NCBI GenBank assembly: GCA_017461285.1
Contig: JAFTYS010000089.1
Coordinates: forward strand, 1-33,851
Source: Bacteroidales bacterium
GTDB taxonomy: Bacteria; Bacteroidota; Bacteroidia; Bacteroidales; UBA932
DNA length: 33,851 nt
Direction of reading: 5' to 3'
This document shows, in pieces, positions 1 to 9,136 of this stretch (positions are counted from its first letter, which is position 1; every line of letters starts with the position of its first letter). The translations under genes were made by a program, and so were the position numbers. The notes beneath the pieces are model-generated. The model worked only from the letters and a program-made list of their open reading frames with translations. It made no database searches and was not told where the DNA came from.

Positions 1-66
1 CACGAGCTTTTCGGTGAATGTGCAAGGTCAGTAAGTCTTGCTTTTCTTCAATCTTTTTAATTATAC

Positions 67-140
67 AGTCCCGTAGCTCAGTTGGTTAGAGCACTACACT
101 GATAATGTAGGGGTCAGCAGTTCAAGTCTGCTCGGGACTA
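67..140 (+). tRNA. tRNA-Ile (anticodon GAU)
   Basis: A complete 74-nt cloverleaf. The acceptor stem AGTCCCG (67-73) pairs with CGGGACT (133-139), followed by discriminator A140. The anticodon stem CTACA/TGTAG encloses the loop CTGATAA, giving anticodon GAT at 101-103. A TTCAAGT T-loop is present. No CCA is encoded (CAA follows the discriminator), so the CCA end must be added enzymatically. It is followed 18 nt later by tRNA-Ala, the pair usually found in the 16S-23S spacer of bacterial rRNA operons. The 66 bases upstream show no 16S 3' end. Confidence 0.97.
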
Positions 141-158
141 CAAGTTCTTAAAAATAAC

Positions 159-232
159 GGGGGTATAGCTCAGTTGGCTAGAGCGCCTGCTTTGCAAGCA
201 GGAAGTCGTCGGTTCGACTCCGACTATCTCCA
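159..232 (+). tRNA. tRNA-Ala (anticodon UGC)
   Basis: A complete 74-nt cloverleaf. The acceptor GGGGGTA (159-165) pairs with TATCTCC (225-231) through two G-T wobbles, with discriminator A232. The anticodon stem CCTGC/GCAGG encloses TTTGCAA, giving anticodon TGC at 193-195. The T-arm carries GGTTCGACTCC. No CCA is encoded. It is co-oriented with tRNA-Ile just upstream and probably shares its transcript. A hairpin terminator begins 3 nt downstream, so the transcript appears to end here instead of running into a 23S rRNA gene. Confidence 0.97.
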
Positions 233-234
233 CA

Positions 235-270
235 AAAAAGAGGATGACAGATCGTCATCCTCTTTTTCTT
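235..270. terminator. Bidirectional intrinsic terminator after tRNA-Ala / GH97
   Basis: GAGGATGAC (240-248) and GTCATCCTC (254-262) form a perfect 9-bp stem around a 5-nt loop. It is followed by TTTTT on the plus strand and preceded by AAAAA, which reads as a U-tract on the minus strand. It can therefore end both the tRNA transcript and the convergent GH97 operon, whose stop codon lies at 285. Confidence 0.9.
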
Positions 271-284
271 TGTCATATATCGTC

Positions 285-2201
285 TTATTCAGGCTGTATC
301 ACAGCGACATATCCTCCTGCGGAGTTCATGTTTACCTTTATCGGTTTTCCGGCTTTGACGGTAACGGTCTTTTTGACTACGTCTGTCGGGTTCTTTCCGT
401 CCGACCAATATGTGAGGATATAGCTGCCTTCACCCAGGAAAGAAGTGTCTATCGTCACGCTGCGCTTGACGCTGTTGTTCATTATTCCTATGAACCACTC
501 GTTCCCGCTTCGCTTTGCCATTGCAATGTATTCTTCCGGCGCTCCGCCTATGAACTTTATCTCATCCCATTGAGTGTGCACGAGTTTCAGGAAATCAGAA
601 CCGGCCTGTCCGATGATGTGATCCGGATGGTCACAGACTACCGTAAGCGGACTTTCATATATTACGAACTTTGACAGTTCTGCGCATCGTGTGTTTGGAA
701 CAAGTGCAGGCTGCTGCGCCTTGTGCTCATCAGCTTTTACATTCAGAAATCCTCCAGGTGTATAATCCATAGGACCTGCAAGCATACGGGTGAATGCCAG
801 CTTGACATTATGGTCTGCTGTTATTCCCGTACCCCATTTGTTATACTCGTTACCCATGACGCCCTCTCGTGTCACCATGTTCGGCCATGTCCTTTCTATA
901 CCGTCAGGCTTGTATGCTCCGTGGAAGTTCACCATAAGCTGGCATTTTGCAGCTTCTTCGATAATGCGGCGGTACCAGTTGACCATATACTGGTCCTGAC
1001 GGTCCATGAAATCAATCTTTATACCTGCGACGCCCCATTTCTGGTAAAGCCTGAATGCTTCCTTGTAGGCATCATTCCTGTTTACATCGCTGCTGTATAG
1101 CCATAGCCATATCCGGACTCCTTTTTCTTCTGCATATCTCAATATCTCTGGCATGTCAATATGAGGCGCCGGTCTGGTGATGTCTGCCTTGGCTTCGTTA
1201 TATGGTCCGTACCACTGCCAGTCTATGAGCATGTAAGGCCATCCTTGGGCCGAGGCGAGGTCTATATATTCCTTTATCACATCCATCTCCATCTTGACTT
1301 CTCCGCTCCACCAGTGATCCCATGCACAGAGACCAGGCTGTATCCATTCCGTGTCTTCTATGGCACATGGAGGATTCAGGGTCCGTATGATCTCACTTTC
1401 GATGAACTGACCCGGATCATCACCGATCAGGACCACTCTCCATGGGGTGGTGATCTCGTCATCAAAGCGTGCCTTTACATCTTCATATCCCGGAATGGGG
1501 GACAGCATGGTCTGCAGACATCCGTCTTTCGCTCCCAGGAAGAAGCCCGGATAGTTGTCGATATGGGCTTCTGTGACCGCAAGCCACTTCTGTGGACCGG
1601 CCTCGACAAGAAGCGGAAGGCCTGCCACTGTTTCCGGCTTTATGCTGCTGACTGCAGTCTTGAAGAATTCCTTTTCCTGTGAGGTTACATGACCTTCGTA
1701 ATCCGCCACCCAGGCATGGGCTCCATCTGGAAGACGGAAGCCGGTCATTTCCTGGGAAATCTCGCGTGTCACAAGGCGATGGTCATCGTAGAGATGATAA
1801 CGGAAGGCTGCACCGCCGTCGAATACCTTTACTTCCAGATCCATCTTTCTGCGGAGGTCTCCGCTTTCCTGAAGCTTGAACGTGGCCTCGTTCCATACTG
1901 AACGGACCTTGGCGTGCTTGTTTTTCACGACAGGAGTCCATTCCTCTGTCATGATTCTGACAGACGGTCTCTCTGTCAGCACGAAACCGCCTTTCATAGG
2001 TTCTTCTCCTACGAATTCAAAGCCAAGCGACGATTTTCCTATAATGGTTTCGCCGTCGAAGGAGATACTGTAGTTGAGATCCGAACCGTTGTCCACCGTC
2101 AGTACGATGCGTCCGTCCGGTGATGAAATGTCTGTTGTCTGTGCATTGGCAGAAAAACAGAGAAGCAATGCTGCAAACGTGCAGAAAATACCAGTTTTCA
2201 T
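285..2201 (-). CDS. GH97 family alpha-glycosidase (SusB-like, predicted retaining, possible alpha-galactosidase)
   Basis: A secreted or periplasmic enzyme removing alpha-linked galactose or glucose from oligosaccharides. The 638 residues match GH97 length. They show a signal peptide (about 1-20, ending FSANAQ), an N-terminal beta-sandwich (about 22-270) and a TIM barrel (about 280-560) with the family segments CAWDHWWSG, MLIDWQWYG and GIKIDFMDR. A C-terminal beta domain follows. GH97 has two mechanisms: inverting SusB-type enzymes use glutamates, whereas retaining members use an aspartate at the strand carrying KIDF here (about D397). Its presence suggests the retaining type, known for alpha-galactosidase activity; this subtype is inferred. 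It is the last gene of the minus-strand operon, 17 nt after the GH115 gene, and shares its terminator with the tRNAs. Glucosidase activity cannot be excluded. Confidence 0.9.
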   Translation of the reverse strand: MKTGIFCTFAALLLCFSANAQTTDISSPDGRIVLTVDNGSDLNYSISFDGETIIGKSSLGFEFVGEEPMKGGFVLTERPSVRIMTEEWTPVVKNKHAKVRSVWNEATFKLQESGDLRRKMDLEVKVFDGGAAFRYHLYDDHRLVTREISQEMTGFRLPDGAHAWVADYEGHVTSQEKEFFKTAVSSIKPETVAGLPLLVEAGPQKWLAVTEAHIDNYPGFFLGAKDGCLQTMLSPIPGYEDVKARFDDEITTPWRVVLIGDDPGQFIESEIIRTLNPPCAIEDTEWIQPGLCAWDHWWSGEVKMEMDVIKEYIDLASAQGWPYMLIDWQWYGPYNEAKADITRPAPHIDMPEILRYAEEKGVRIWLWLYSSDVNRNDAYKEAFRLYQKWGVAGIKIDFMDRQDQYMVNWYRRIIEEAAKCQLMVNFHGAYKPDGIERTWPNMVTREGVMGNEYNKWGTGITADHNVKLAFTRMLAGPMDYTPGGFLNVKADEHKAQQPALVPNTRCAELSKFVIYESPLTVVCDHPDHIIGQAGSDFLKLVHTQWDEIKFIGGAPEEYIAMAKRSGNEWFIGIMNNSVKRSVTIDTSFLGEGSYILTYWSDGKNPTDVVKKTVTVKAGKPIKVNMNSAGGYVAVIQPE

Positions 2202-2218
2202 GTTATCAGTATTTAGTG

Positions 2219-5032
2219 TTATCTAACATTCAGTTCCTGAAGGACAAGGCCTGGGTCGAGCGGATATATTCTTACATGATGTTTTCCTGCCTCAAGCGAA
2301 GAAATGTCTACAGATCTGGATGAGTAGCCCCTGAGGACGTTCAGACGCCATTCGGCAGAGAAGTCTCCGGTATGGATCGAGAATGTCTCCGGAGCCCTGC
2401 CGTCGATCGATACGGCATATCTGATGTCACGTCCTTCGTATACATGGAGGTTGGCCAATGTCCTGACTTCCAGCTCTTCTGCGTCTTCCGGAATGTCGAT
2501 CACATATTCGATGGCAGGCGAATTTTCAGTCGTGTATGACGGAGTGTCGAACGGAAGGACAGTCACACCGTCGCTGAATCCCAGAACCTTTACGGTCCTG
2601 ACCTCTCCTTCGCCGGCATTTCTGATGACTTTACCTTCGCTTGCCGGAATCTTTGCCAGACAGTCTTCATTGAAAGGAGGGTAGACTCCCATGAATATCG
2701 CATCTATGTCGGCTTTCTCTTTCAGATCAGTGATCCTGAAATGATTCTCACCTTTCCTGATTTTCAGCGTACCTACCTTGCTCCACATAGGTCCTATGAG
2801 CGGTGAATGCCAGATGTTGTTTATAGGGGTAGCTGATGCAACGAATGAACTGCCGTTCAGGTTCACCTTGCAGAATTCGTTGTCCTTGGCTGCCTTTGAG
2901 AAGTTTTCCACAGGAGTAAGGGCATGGATCCAGAGCGGAATCTCTCCATCTTTATTGCTTTCGATAGTGATGCCGCCAAGAGCTTCCGTCACATTCAGGA
3001 AACCTGGTTCCGGTCCGTTCTTGACTTGCTCAAGAAGTTCTTCCGTGCATACAGGGACATCCATCACAGGTGATCTGAACCAATGGTAAGGTTTCCAATT
3101 GAAGAATTCGTTCCATTTTCCATCGAGAAGATCCTTGTTGTATTTATCTGTCCATGCGTTCAGAGCGTGGTACATTTCTGTCGCGCGTGCTGCGTCCGCC
3201 AGGGCCGTCTCTGCGTCGGCAAATGTGGCGTGAGCCATGCTGGTACGTGCGAGAAGCTGATATTCATTGATCATCCAGGCTCCGCGAACCGGATATTCAA
3301 CAAGCTCGAAATATGCAGCCTGAAGATCTTCCGGTATCCTTTCCCTCAATGCTTCTGCCTTCTGTGCAATAGCTTCCCATTTTTTCAGACGCTCTCTGAT
3401 GTCAGCTTCGGAATATTCGACGAACCATACATGAGAATCCTTTCCGGCCGCCTGAAGACGGTAGTATTCATTCTGGATTTCAGCTATCTCGCCGGCATAT
3501 TCCGGACCGAAGGTGCGTGCAGCCCATTCCTTTATGAATCCATGAGCCTTTTCCGGTGCCCATCGGTCCAGATCCCATGCGAGCTCCATCGCAAAAGTGA
3601 TCTCTTTCTCAGCAGGCTTGATGTCTCCTACATTGAAGATCCAGATCTTTCTTGCCCCATGCGCATAGGCCTTTGTAAGCTCCGTAGATATGAATGCAGG
3701 CGACAGAGGGCTCAGCCATATCCAGCTGGCAGGGTCGCCATGATATGAAATATGATAATAGATGCCTGCTCCACCCTTCCTTTTCATCTCTTCAGGGTTG
3801 CAGAGGTTGCGGGTATATCCGTGCTTGTCGTCAGACCAGAGGAGGGTCACGTCTTCAGGAACCGACAGTCCGGAGTGGTATGCATCCAGCACTTCCTCGT
3901 ATGTGCAGAGCACCTGCGGAATTTCCTCGACCGGCTTGTCGACGTTGCGTCGGAGGATGTCCCTCTGGTCGTTTATCGCCTGCTGCATGATGGCGCAACG
4001 TTCCTGCGTAGTGCTGGCGCCTTCCATAGGGTAGTCATGGATTCCCCTGAGTCCCAAAGTGTAGGTGTTCTCATATCTGCCGTTGGTCTTGACACGCTCC
4101 TCCCAGTAACGGATCATGTTGTCGCGGTTGGTGAGGTAGTTGAAGTCGCCCCATGTGCCGGCGTTCTTCCACTCGTCCTCGTTGTTGCGGAGCATCTGCT
4201 CGCAATGCGACGTACCCATGACTATGGCGTAGTCGTCGGCCAGACGGGCGTTTTCAGGATCGGCATTGAATGCCTGCGAACCGTTGTGCATTGCCGGCCA
4301 GAGATAGTTTCCGCGCAGTCTGAGCAGCAGTTCGAAGACTTTCTCATAGACCTTAGGACCCACTTTTCCTGACTCCTTGTCAAAGGTCTGCTCGACCCAC
4401 CTTGCCCAGCCGCCGAAGCGCTCGTCATTGATGAATATTCCTCTGTACCGGACGTCAGGCTCGTCCTGCAGGAAGCGTCCGGACTGCACGTAGAGTGCCT
4501 TCTTGCGCGCAGGAGTCACATCGGCCCACCAGTACCAAGGTGAAACTCCGGCGGCCTCGCAGAGCGAGGTCAGTCCGAATGCAGTTCCGCGTCTGTCGCT
4601 TCCGGCAACTACAAGCACAGGATCTTTCCTTCCTTCCATCCGGACCGTCTGGATAAGGAATGATTCCCACTTGCCCTTAAGGTTTTCCGGGTCTATCAGA
4701 CCTTCCGCGGCAAATGAATCGACCATCTGATTCTGCCCGATGGTTCCGGCAACTATAACGGGACCTTCCGGAAGATTTTCCGGAGATGCTGAAACCGCCG
4801 GCCTCAGGCCTGTAAGACGCTCTACGTCATCGGCAAGCAGTCCTGCCGAGATGGATACGACACGCGCATCGCAAGTGTCGATGCATATCGTTGCTGCCGC
4901 TTCCGAAGATGCGAGAGGAAAGGCATTCCTATGTGCTTTCTCCTCGATTTCAGGGAATGATGCCAGGTCCTTGCAGACAGGGCTGCAACCCACGGCTAAA
5001 AGTAGAATAGTGGTCAGTAGCTTGATTTTCAT
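2219..5032 (-). CDS. GH115 family alpha-glucuronidase-type lipoprotein
   Basis: A predicted enzyme that removes (4-O-methyl)glucuronic acid side chains from xylan-like or other plant polysaccharides. The 937 residues begin with a hydrophobic segment ending LLLAVGC, a relaxed lipobox with Cys16, so it is probably a lipoprotein. Family-type segments follow: RGIFINDE (about 197-204), GNYLWPAMH (about 241-249), LLWSDDKHGYTRN (about 397-409) and YYHISYHGDP (about 425-434). The helical region and a C-terminal beta-sandwich (last 90 residues or so) fit the long multidomain GH115 layout. It lies 12 nt downstream of the sensor-regulator gene and 17 nt upstream of GH97, so the three genes look like one operon. 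GH115 mostly acts on glucuronoxylan, but the GH26/GH2/GH97 neighbours point to a mannan-type or mixed substrate; the substrate is not settled. Confidence 0.9.
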   Translation of the reverse strand: MKIKLLTTILLLAVGCSPVCKDLASFPEIEEKAHRNAFPLASSEAAATICIDTCDARVVSISAGLLADDVERLTGLRPAVSASPENLPEGPVIVAGTIGQNQMVDSFAAEGLIDPENLKGKWESFLIQTVRMEGRKDPVLVVAGSDRRGTAFGLTSLCEAAGVSPWYWWADVTPARKKALYVQSGRFLQDEPDVRYRGIFINDERFGGWARWVEQTFDKESGKVGPKVYEKVFELLLRLRGNYLWPAMHNGSQAFNADPENARLADDYAIVMGTSHCEQMLRNNEDEWKNAGTWGDFNYLTNRDNMIRYWEERVKTNGRYENTYTLGLRGIHDYPMEGASTTQERCAIMQQAINDQRDILRRNVDKPVEEIPQVLCTYEEVLDAYHSGLSVPEDVTLLWSDDKHGYTRNLCNPEEMKRKGGAGIYYHISYHGDPASWIWLSPLSPAFISTELTKAYAHGARKIWIFNVGDIKPAEKEITFAMELAWDLDRWAPEKAHGFIKEWAARTFGPEYAGEIAEIQNEYYRLQAAGKDSHVWFVEYSEADIRERLKKWEAIAQKAEALRERIPEDLQAAYFELVEYPVRGAWMINEYQLLARTSMAHATFADAETALADAARATEMYHALNAWTDKYNKDLLDGKWNEFFNWKPYHWFRSPVMDVPVCTEELLEQVKNGPEPGFLNVTEALGGITIESNKDGEIPLWIHALTPVENFSKAAKDNEFCKVNLNGSSFVASATPINNIWHSPLIGPMWSKVGTLKIRKGENHFRITDLKEKADIDAIFMGVYPPFNEDCLAKIPASEGKVIRNAGEGEVRTVKVLGFSDGVTVLPFDTPSYTTENSPAIEYVIDIPEDAEELEVRTLANLHVYEGRDIRYAVSIDGRAPETFSIHTGDFSAEWRLNVLRGYSSRSVDISSLEAGKHHVRIYPLDPGLVLQELNVR

Positions 5033-5044
5033 GATAATATGTCG

Positions 5045-8000
5045 TTAGTTTCTGTTCTGTTTCATCTGCTGGTATTCTGTCGGGGTCATGCCGAATTCTT
5101 CCTTGAAATGTCTTGCAAAGACTTTAGGAGAGTTGAATCCGACCATATAGGCGATTTCAGAGACGTAGCGCTGGCTCTTTTCAAGATATTGCGCCGCTCT
5201 TTTCATTCTGATGAGCCTGATGAATTCCATCGGTGTCTTGCCCGTGAGGGACAGAATCTTCTTATAGAGGTGGGTCCTGTGTATTCCCAGCTGAGTGCTG
5301 AGCTTTTCGACAGAGAAGTCCGGGTCGGACATGTTTTCTTCTGTAATGCCGACAGCTCTGGAAAGAAACTCCTCGTCCAGAGATGTGATGGTTATTTCTG
5401 ACGGGGTGATGTCCGGATAGTTCTGGAACTGCTGCTGCTGGAGCGTTCTGTCATCCAGAAGCTTGCGTATGCGGTGCCTGAGTATCTGAAGATGGAATGG
5501 TTTTGTCACATAGTCGTCGGCTCCAAGTTCGAATCCTCGTATTTCGTCTTCAGCCAATGTCTTGGCGGTCAGCAGGATGACAGGGATATGCGAGGTGTCA
5601 AGATTGGTCTTGACGGTCTTGCATAACTCAAGTCCGTCCATTTCCTCCATCATGATGTCGGAAACCACCACATCTATGTTTTCTTCCGTCAATATCTGTA
5701 GAGCCTTCTTTCCGTTCTCTGCGACATGGACGGTATATTCGTCGGAAAGCTGTTCCTTCATGAAGCTTCTGAAATCCGGATTGTCTTCCACCAGCAGAAG
5801 ATTCTTTCCAGCAGGCACGATGTCATCACTCTGATACATTTCCTGGTCTTCGTCTGGAATCTGAACTCCTTCATGTACCTTTACAGGAATCCTTATGATG
5901 AAGATGGCACCTGTCGGACTGTTGTCTTCCACGGCTACCGTACCGTCATGCATCCTGACGAATTCTTTGACTATATGGAGGCCTATGCCTGATCCTGTAT
6001 GGGTGGAAGCATTTCCGCCTTGCTGATAGAACCTTCCGAAAATAGTCTCTTTCTGTCCGTCAGGTATGCCGGTTCCAGTGTCTTCCACCGTTATTACCGC
6101 ATCCGTTCCTTCAGTTCTGACGCGTACCGTGACGGAACCGTTTTCCGGGGTGAACTTGAATGCGTTTGACAGGAGGTTCATCATTACTTTGGTAAGCTTG
6201 TCTTTGTCAAACGATGTGAAGATCTCTTCCTGTGAAGGAATGAAATGGAATACTTTTCCGGTCTCATCAGCAAACTGCAGGAACGAAGAGCAGATGTCGT
6301 TCAGGAACGGAACAATGTTGCCATACGACAGATTCAGGCTCATTCCGGCTACTTCCATCTTGCGGAAGTCCAGAATCTGGTTCACGAGGTTCAGAAGCCT
6401 TACGGCATTCCTGTAGACCGGACGCAGCACTTTTTCAGCTTCCTTATGCTCTTCGTCCTCAAGATAGGTCTCAAGCGGAGTTATGATAAGGGAAAGCGGA
6501 GTGCGTATGTCGTGGCTTATGTTGGTGAAGAAGCGTATCTTCATCTCGTTCAGCTGGTGCTGTCTTTCCGCCTCCATCCGGATCTGTGCAAGCGACATCT
6601 TGTGCTTCTGTCTGTCAATATAATAGTATATGCACAAGCTGATGCCGGAGATTATGACCATCAGATAAAGAGCTATGGCCCACCATGTGGCGTACCATGG
6701 CGCCTTGATGTCTATAGCAAAAGAACATACCGGACCGGAGAAACTCCTGTCAGGGCGGCTGCTGGAGATTTCCAGGTCATAATGGCCCGGTTCAAGACGC
6801 GGAAGGTCTATCATGTTGTCACGGACGGGTTTCCATGTGGCTTCACCACCATGAATCCTGTAGTTGAGCGATGTCTCGAAAGGAGATGCGTAGTCGCAGG
6901 CTGAAACAGCGAGGGAAATGTTGTTCTCATGATGCTTCAACGTGATTCCGGCCTCTGAACGGAGAGGGCGGAAGGCTTCGTTGTTTATCCTGATTGAAGT
7001 TATTGAAACATCCGGAGAAGCAGGCAGCTCCACATGTGGCGGAAATGACGAAGGATAAATCTGTCTGAATCCTGCGGTTCCTCCGAAGAGTATGCTCCCG
7101 TCAGAAAGCTTTATGGCGCATCGGTTATTGTAGTTTATGGCAGATTCTTCGCTGCGTATCTTGAATATCTGCGGATGGAAGGAATAGTGTCTGGTAGTAG
7201 GGTTGAAATTGACGATCACCTGTGCAATGTCCTTTTCCAATGCCAGCCATATGTTCCTGTCGTCAGTTTCTAGAATGCTTCTGACAATCTGTCCTTCCAG
7301 TTCCGGGATATGGATGATCGAGTCGCGCAGTGTGTCGATGATTTCCAACGGACAGCTGCTCTGTTTGCCGCTGACCCATAGGAGACCCCTGCTGTCAATA
7401 AGGGCGGAATAGAACTGTGTGTTGCTGAATGACTGGCTTCCGGAGCGGTTGCCTGACATTTTTTCCGCTGCCAATGTATTTGGATTGATTGCAAGCAGGC
7501 CGCTTGATGTTACAGCGAACATGGTCCCGTTTCCTTCCACTATCTGGAATACCCATTTATTATATGAAAGGTCGATCCGTTCCGGGGCCGTCTTCAGGTC
7601 GCCCTTTATCCTGTATGCGCAGTCTCCTTGAGTGCTGACCCATATGTCTCCTTGCGCGTCTTCCATTATGTGGTAACAGGAAGTGTTCGGAAGCAGATGA
7701 ACCGTCTTCCTGCCTTCCAGACAGTACAGTCCGCCCCTGTATGTTCCTATCCATGTCCTTTCTCTGGAATCGAAGAAAAGAGCGGTTATGGAAGGCTGCG
7801 ATAAGAGAATGTCCGCCATTCGGAATTCTCCTGAGACCCTGTCCTGTACAAAGATGCCTTTACCGTCTGTACCGAACCAAAGCGAACCGTCCGGCGCTTC
7901 AGCCATTGATATTACGTTTTCTTCCTGTCCCTGCTGTATCAGAGGCAGGATATGGCGAAGTGGCGATGCCATGCTTCCGGGGGCACAGACTGATACAACC

Positions 8001-8935
8001 GGCTTGTTGTAGCATACCCATAGCTCGCCATTGCTGCCTTCTCTCATGGACAGGGCGTTGTTGCTTGGAAGAGAGCCGGACACGAACGGCTTGTGTTCTA
8101 TCGTCTGGATGAGGCTTCCGTCTTTTCCATAATGCAGGATTCCGGAAGTTGCTGTGGCAACAAGAATCTCTCCCTTACGGTTTCTGATTATCTCCATTAC
8201 GGAAAGACTCTCTCTGATGCACTTCTTGTTGAAAGACTGGCTTTCGAAACGGAACAGATGGTCGTTGCCGATCCATATGTTGCCCTCCTTGTCCATCACT
8301 CCCCAGACATGCTGTCCATGAAAATCAATGTCATGAGCTACGGACTGCGCATGGTCCGGATTGTCTATGGAGACAAGATGTATCTTCGAATCGGTCACAA
8401 CACATAAATCATTGCCGTAACGGTCCAATGTCCATATCTTGTCATCTGACCGGAAAACGAGTTCCGCCTTTTCTGTATCGGCAGACTTATGGTAGACTTC
8501 CTCCGGCGTAAAGAACCACAATTCCCCATGCTGATCTGTCCTGAATTTCAGGTCCCATACTTCCGGAATGTCCATTCCCCATTCATCCAGATAGTTATGT
8601 AGCTCTTCCGAACTGTTCGCCATCGGGTCATAGACCGACAGGTGGCCGTCGGTGCTTCTTATCAGGAACTTGTCATCGACGAAAGGAAGTATGTTCTCGA
8701 TACCATTGCGGTACAGTTCAGGAAGATGGTCGTAACGTACTCCGTCAGGATAGTCTCCATATCGGAAAAGTCCTCGCGAAGTGCCGAACCAGACACGTCC
8801 GTCCTTATCAGGGCAAACGATTCTGATGTCGTCTGGTATTTCGCGGATATGGTGGAACCATCTGTATCCGTCTTCCGCCATGCAAGGAAGACATGCCATG
8901 GCCAGGAAGGCCAGTATGCTGATCAGTCGTCTCAT
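5045..8935 (-). CDS. Hybrid two-component system sensor kinase/response regulator (HTCS, AraC output)
   Basis: A one-protein sensor and transcription factor of the type that controls polysaccharide-utilisation loci in Bacteroidota. The 1296 residues run in order: signal peptide (1-20); a periplasmic double propeller with Reg_prop repeats such as DGRVWFGTSRGLFRY, GSLWFGTDGKGIF and GDIWVSTQGD (about 40-630); a Y_Y_Y domain (about 660-745); one membrane helix (about 751-772); HisKA with phospho-acceptor H808 in FFTNISHDIRTP; HATPase with N924 and DTGTGIP (952-958); a receiver with D1093 (VVSDIMM), T1124 and K1145; and an AraC-type helix-turn-helix (about 1195-1293). All key residues are present, so it looks functional. 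As first gene of the operon it probably senses an oligosaccharide released by the nearby enzymes and activates the locus. A TAACTTTG -7 box sits about 47 nt upstream of the start. Confidence 0.95.
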   Translation of the reverse strand: MRRLISILAFLAMACLPCMAEDGYRWFHHIREIPDDIRIVCPDKDGRVWFGTSRGLFRYGDYPDGVRYDHLPELYRNGIENILPFVDDKFLIRSTDGHLSVYDPMANSSEELHNYLDEWGMDIPEVWDLKFRTDQHGELWFFTPEEVYHKSADTEKAELVFRSDDKIWTLDRYGNDLCVVTDSKIHLVSIDNPDHAQSVAHDIDFHGQHVWGVMDKEGNIWIGNDHLFRFESQSFNKKCIRESLSVMEIIRNRKGEILVATATSGILHYGKDGSLIQTIEHKPFVSGSLPSNNALSMREGSNGELWVCYNKPVVSVCAPGSMASPLRHILPLIQQGQEENVISMAEAPDGSLWFGTDGKGIFVQDRVSGEFRMADILLSQPSITALFFDSRERTWIGTYRGGLYCLEGRKTVHLLPNTSCYHIMEDAQGDIWVSTQGDCAYRIKGDLKTAPERIDLSYNKWVFQIVEGNGTMFAVTSSGLLAINPNTLAAEKMSGNRSGSQSFSNTQFYSALIDSRGLLWVSGKQSSCPLEIIDTLRDSIIHIPELEGQIVRSILETDDRNIWLALEKDIAQVIVNFNPTTRHYSFHPQIFKIRSEESAINYNNRCAIKLSDGSILFGGTAGFRQIYPSSFPPHVELPASPDVSITSIRINNEAFRPLRSEAGITLKHHENNISLAVSACDYASPFETSLNYRIHGGEATWKPVRDNMIDLPRLEPGHYDLEISSSRPDRSFSGPVCSFAIDIKAPWYATWWAIALYLMVIISGISLCIYYYIDRQKHKMSLAQIRMEAERQHQLNEMKIRFFTNISHDIRTPLSLIITPLETYLEDEEHKEAEKVLRPVYRNAVRLLNLVNQILDFRKMEVAGMSLNLSYGNIVPFLNDICSSFLQFADETGKVFHFIPSQEEIFTSFDKDKLTKVMMNLLSNAFKFTPENGSVTVRVRTEGTDAVITVEDTGTGIPDGQKETIFGRFYQQGGNASTHTGSGIGLHIVKEFVRMHDGTVAVEDNSPTGAIFIIRIPVKVHEGVQIPDEDQEMYQSDDIVPAGKNLLLVEDNPDFRSFMKEQLSDEYTVHVAENGKKALQILTEENIDVVVSDIMMEEMDGLELCKTVKTNLDTSHIPVILLTAKTLAEDEIRGFELGADDYVTKPFHLQILRHRIRKLLDDRTLQQQQFQNYPDITPSEITITSLDEEFLSRAVGITEENMSDPDFSVEKLSTQLGIHRTHLYKKILSLTGKTPMEFIRLIRMKRAAQYLEKSQRYVSEIAYMVGFNSPKVFARHFKEEFGMTPTEYQQMKQNRN

Positions 8936-9136
8936 TTATTGCGTGTCCGTAAAGAAAGTGCGATATGTTTTATGGCAGTAACAAAGTTAATGAATTCTGC
9001 CTTATGAATCCACATGCAGAATTCAAGATGTGGTTCCGAATGTTTCATTTTGGGGTTTGCTGTGAATCCGGGCTGATAATTATAGGTAATATATCCTTAT
9101 ATTCGCAAATGACCCGCTATTAATGACATAAACACT
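8936..9136. promoter_or_regulatory. Divergent intergenic control region of the carbohydrate locus
   Basis: These 201 bases separate the HTCS operon from the GH26-GH2 gene. On the minus strand CAAAGTTA at 8982-8989 reads as TAACTTTG, an exact match to the Bacteroidota -7 box TAnnTTTG; no good -33 TTTG is found at the expected distance. On the plus strand TATATTCG at 9098-9105 matches with one mismatch, again with no convincing -33 box. Weak core elements are common at activator-dependent promoters, so the HTCS operator may lie here, but no clear repeat or dyad was identified. No gene or RNA was seen in this stretch. Confidence 0.45.
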
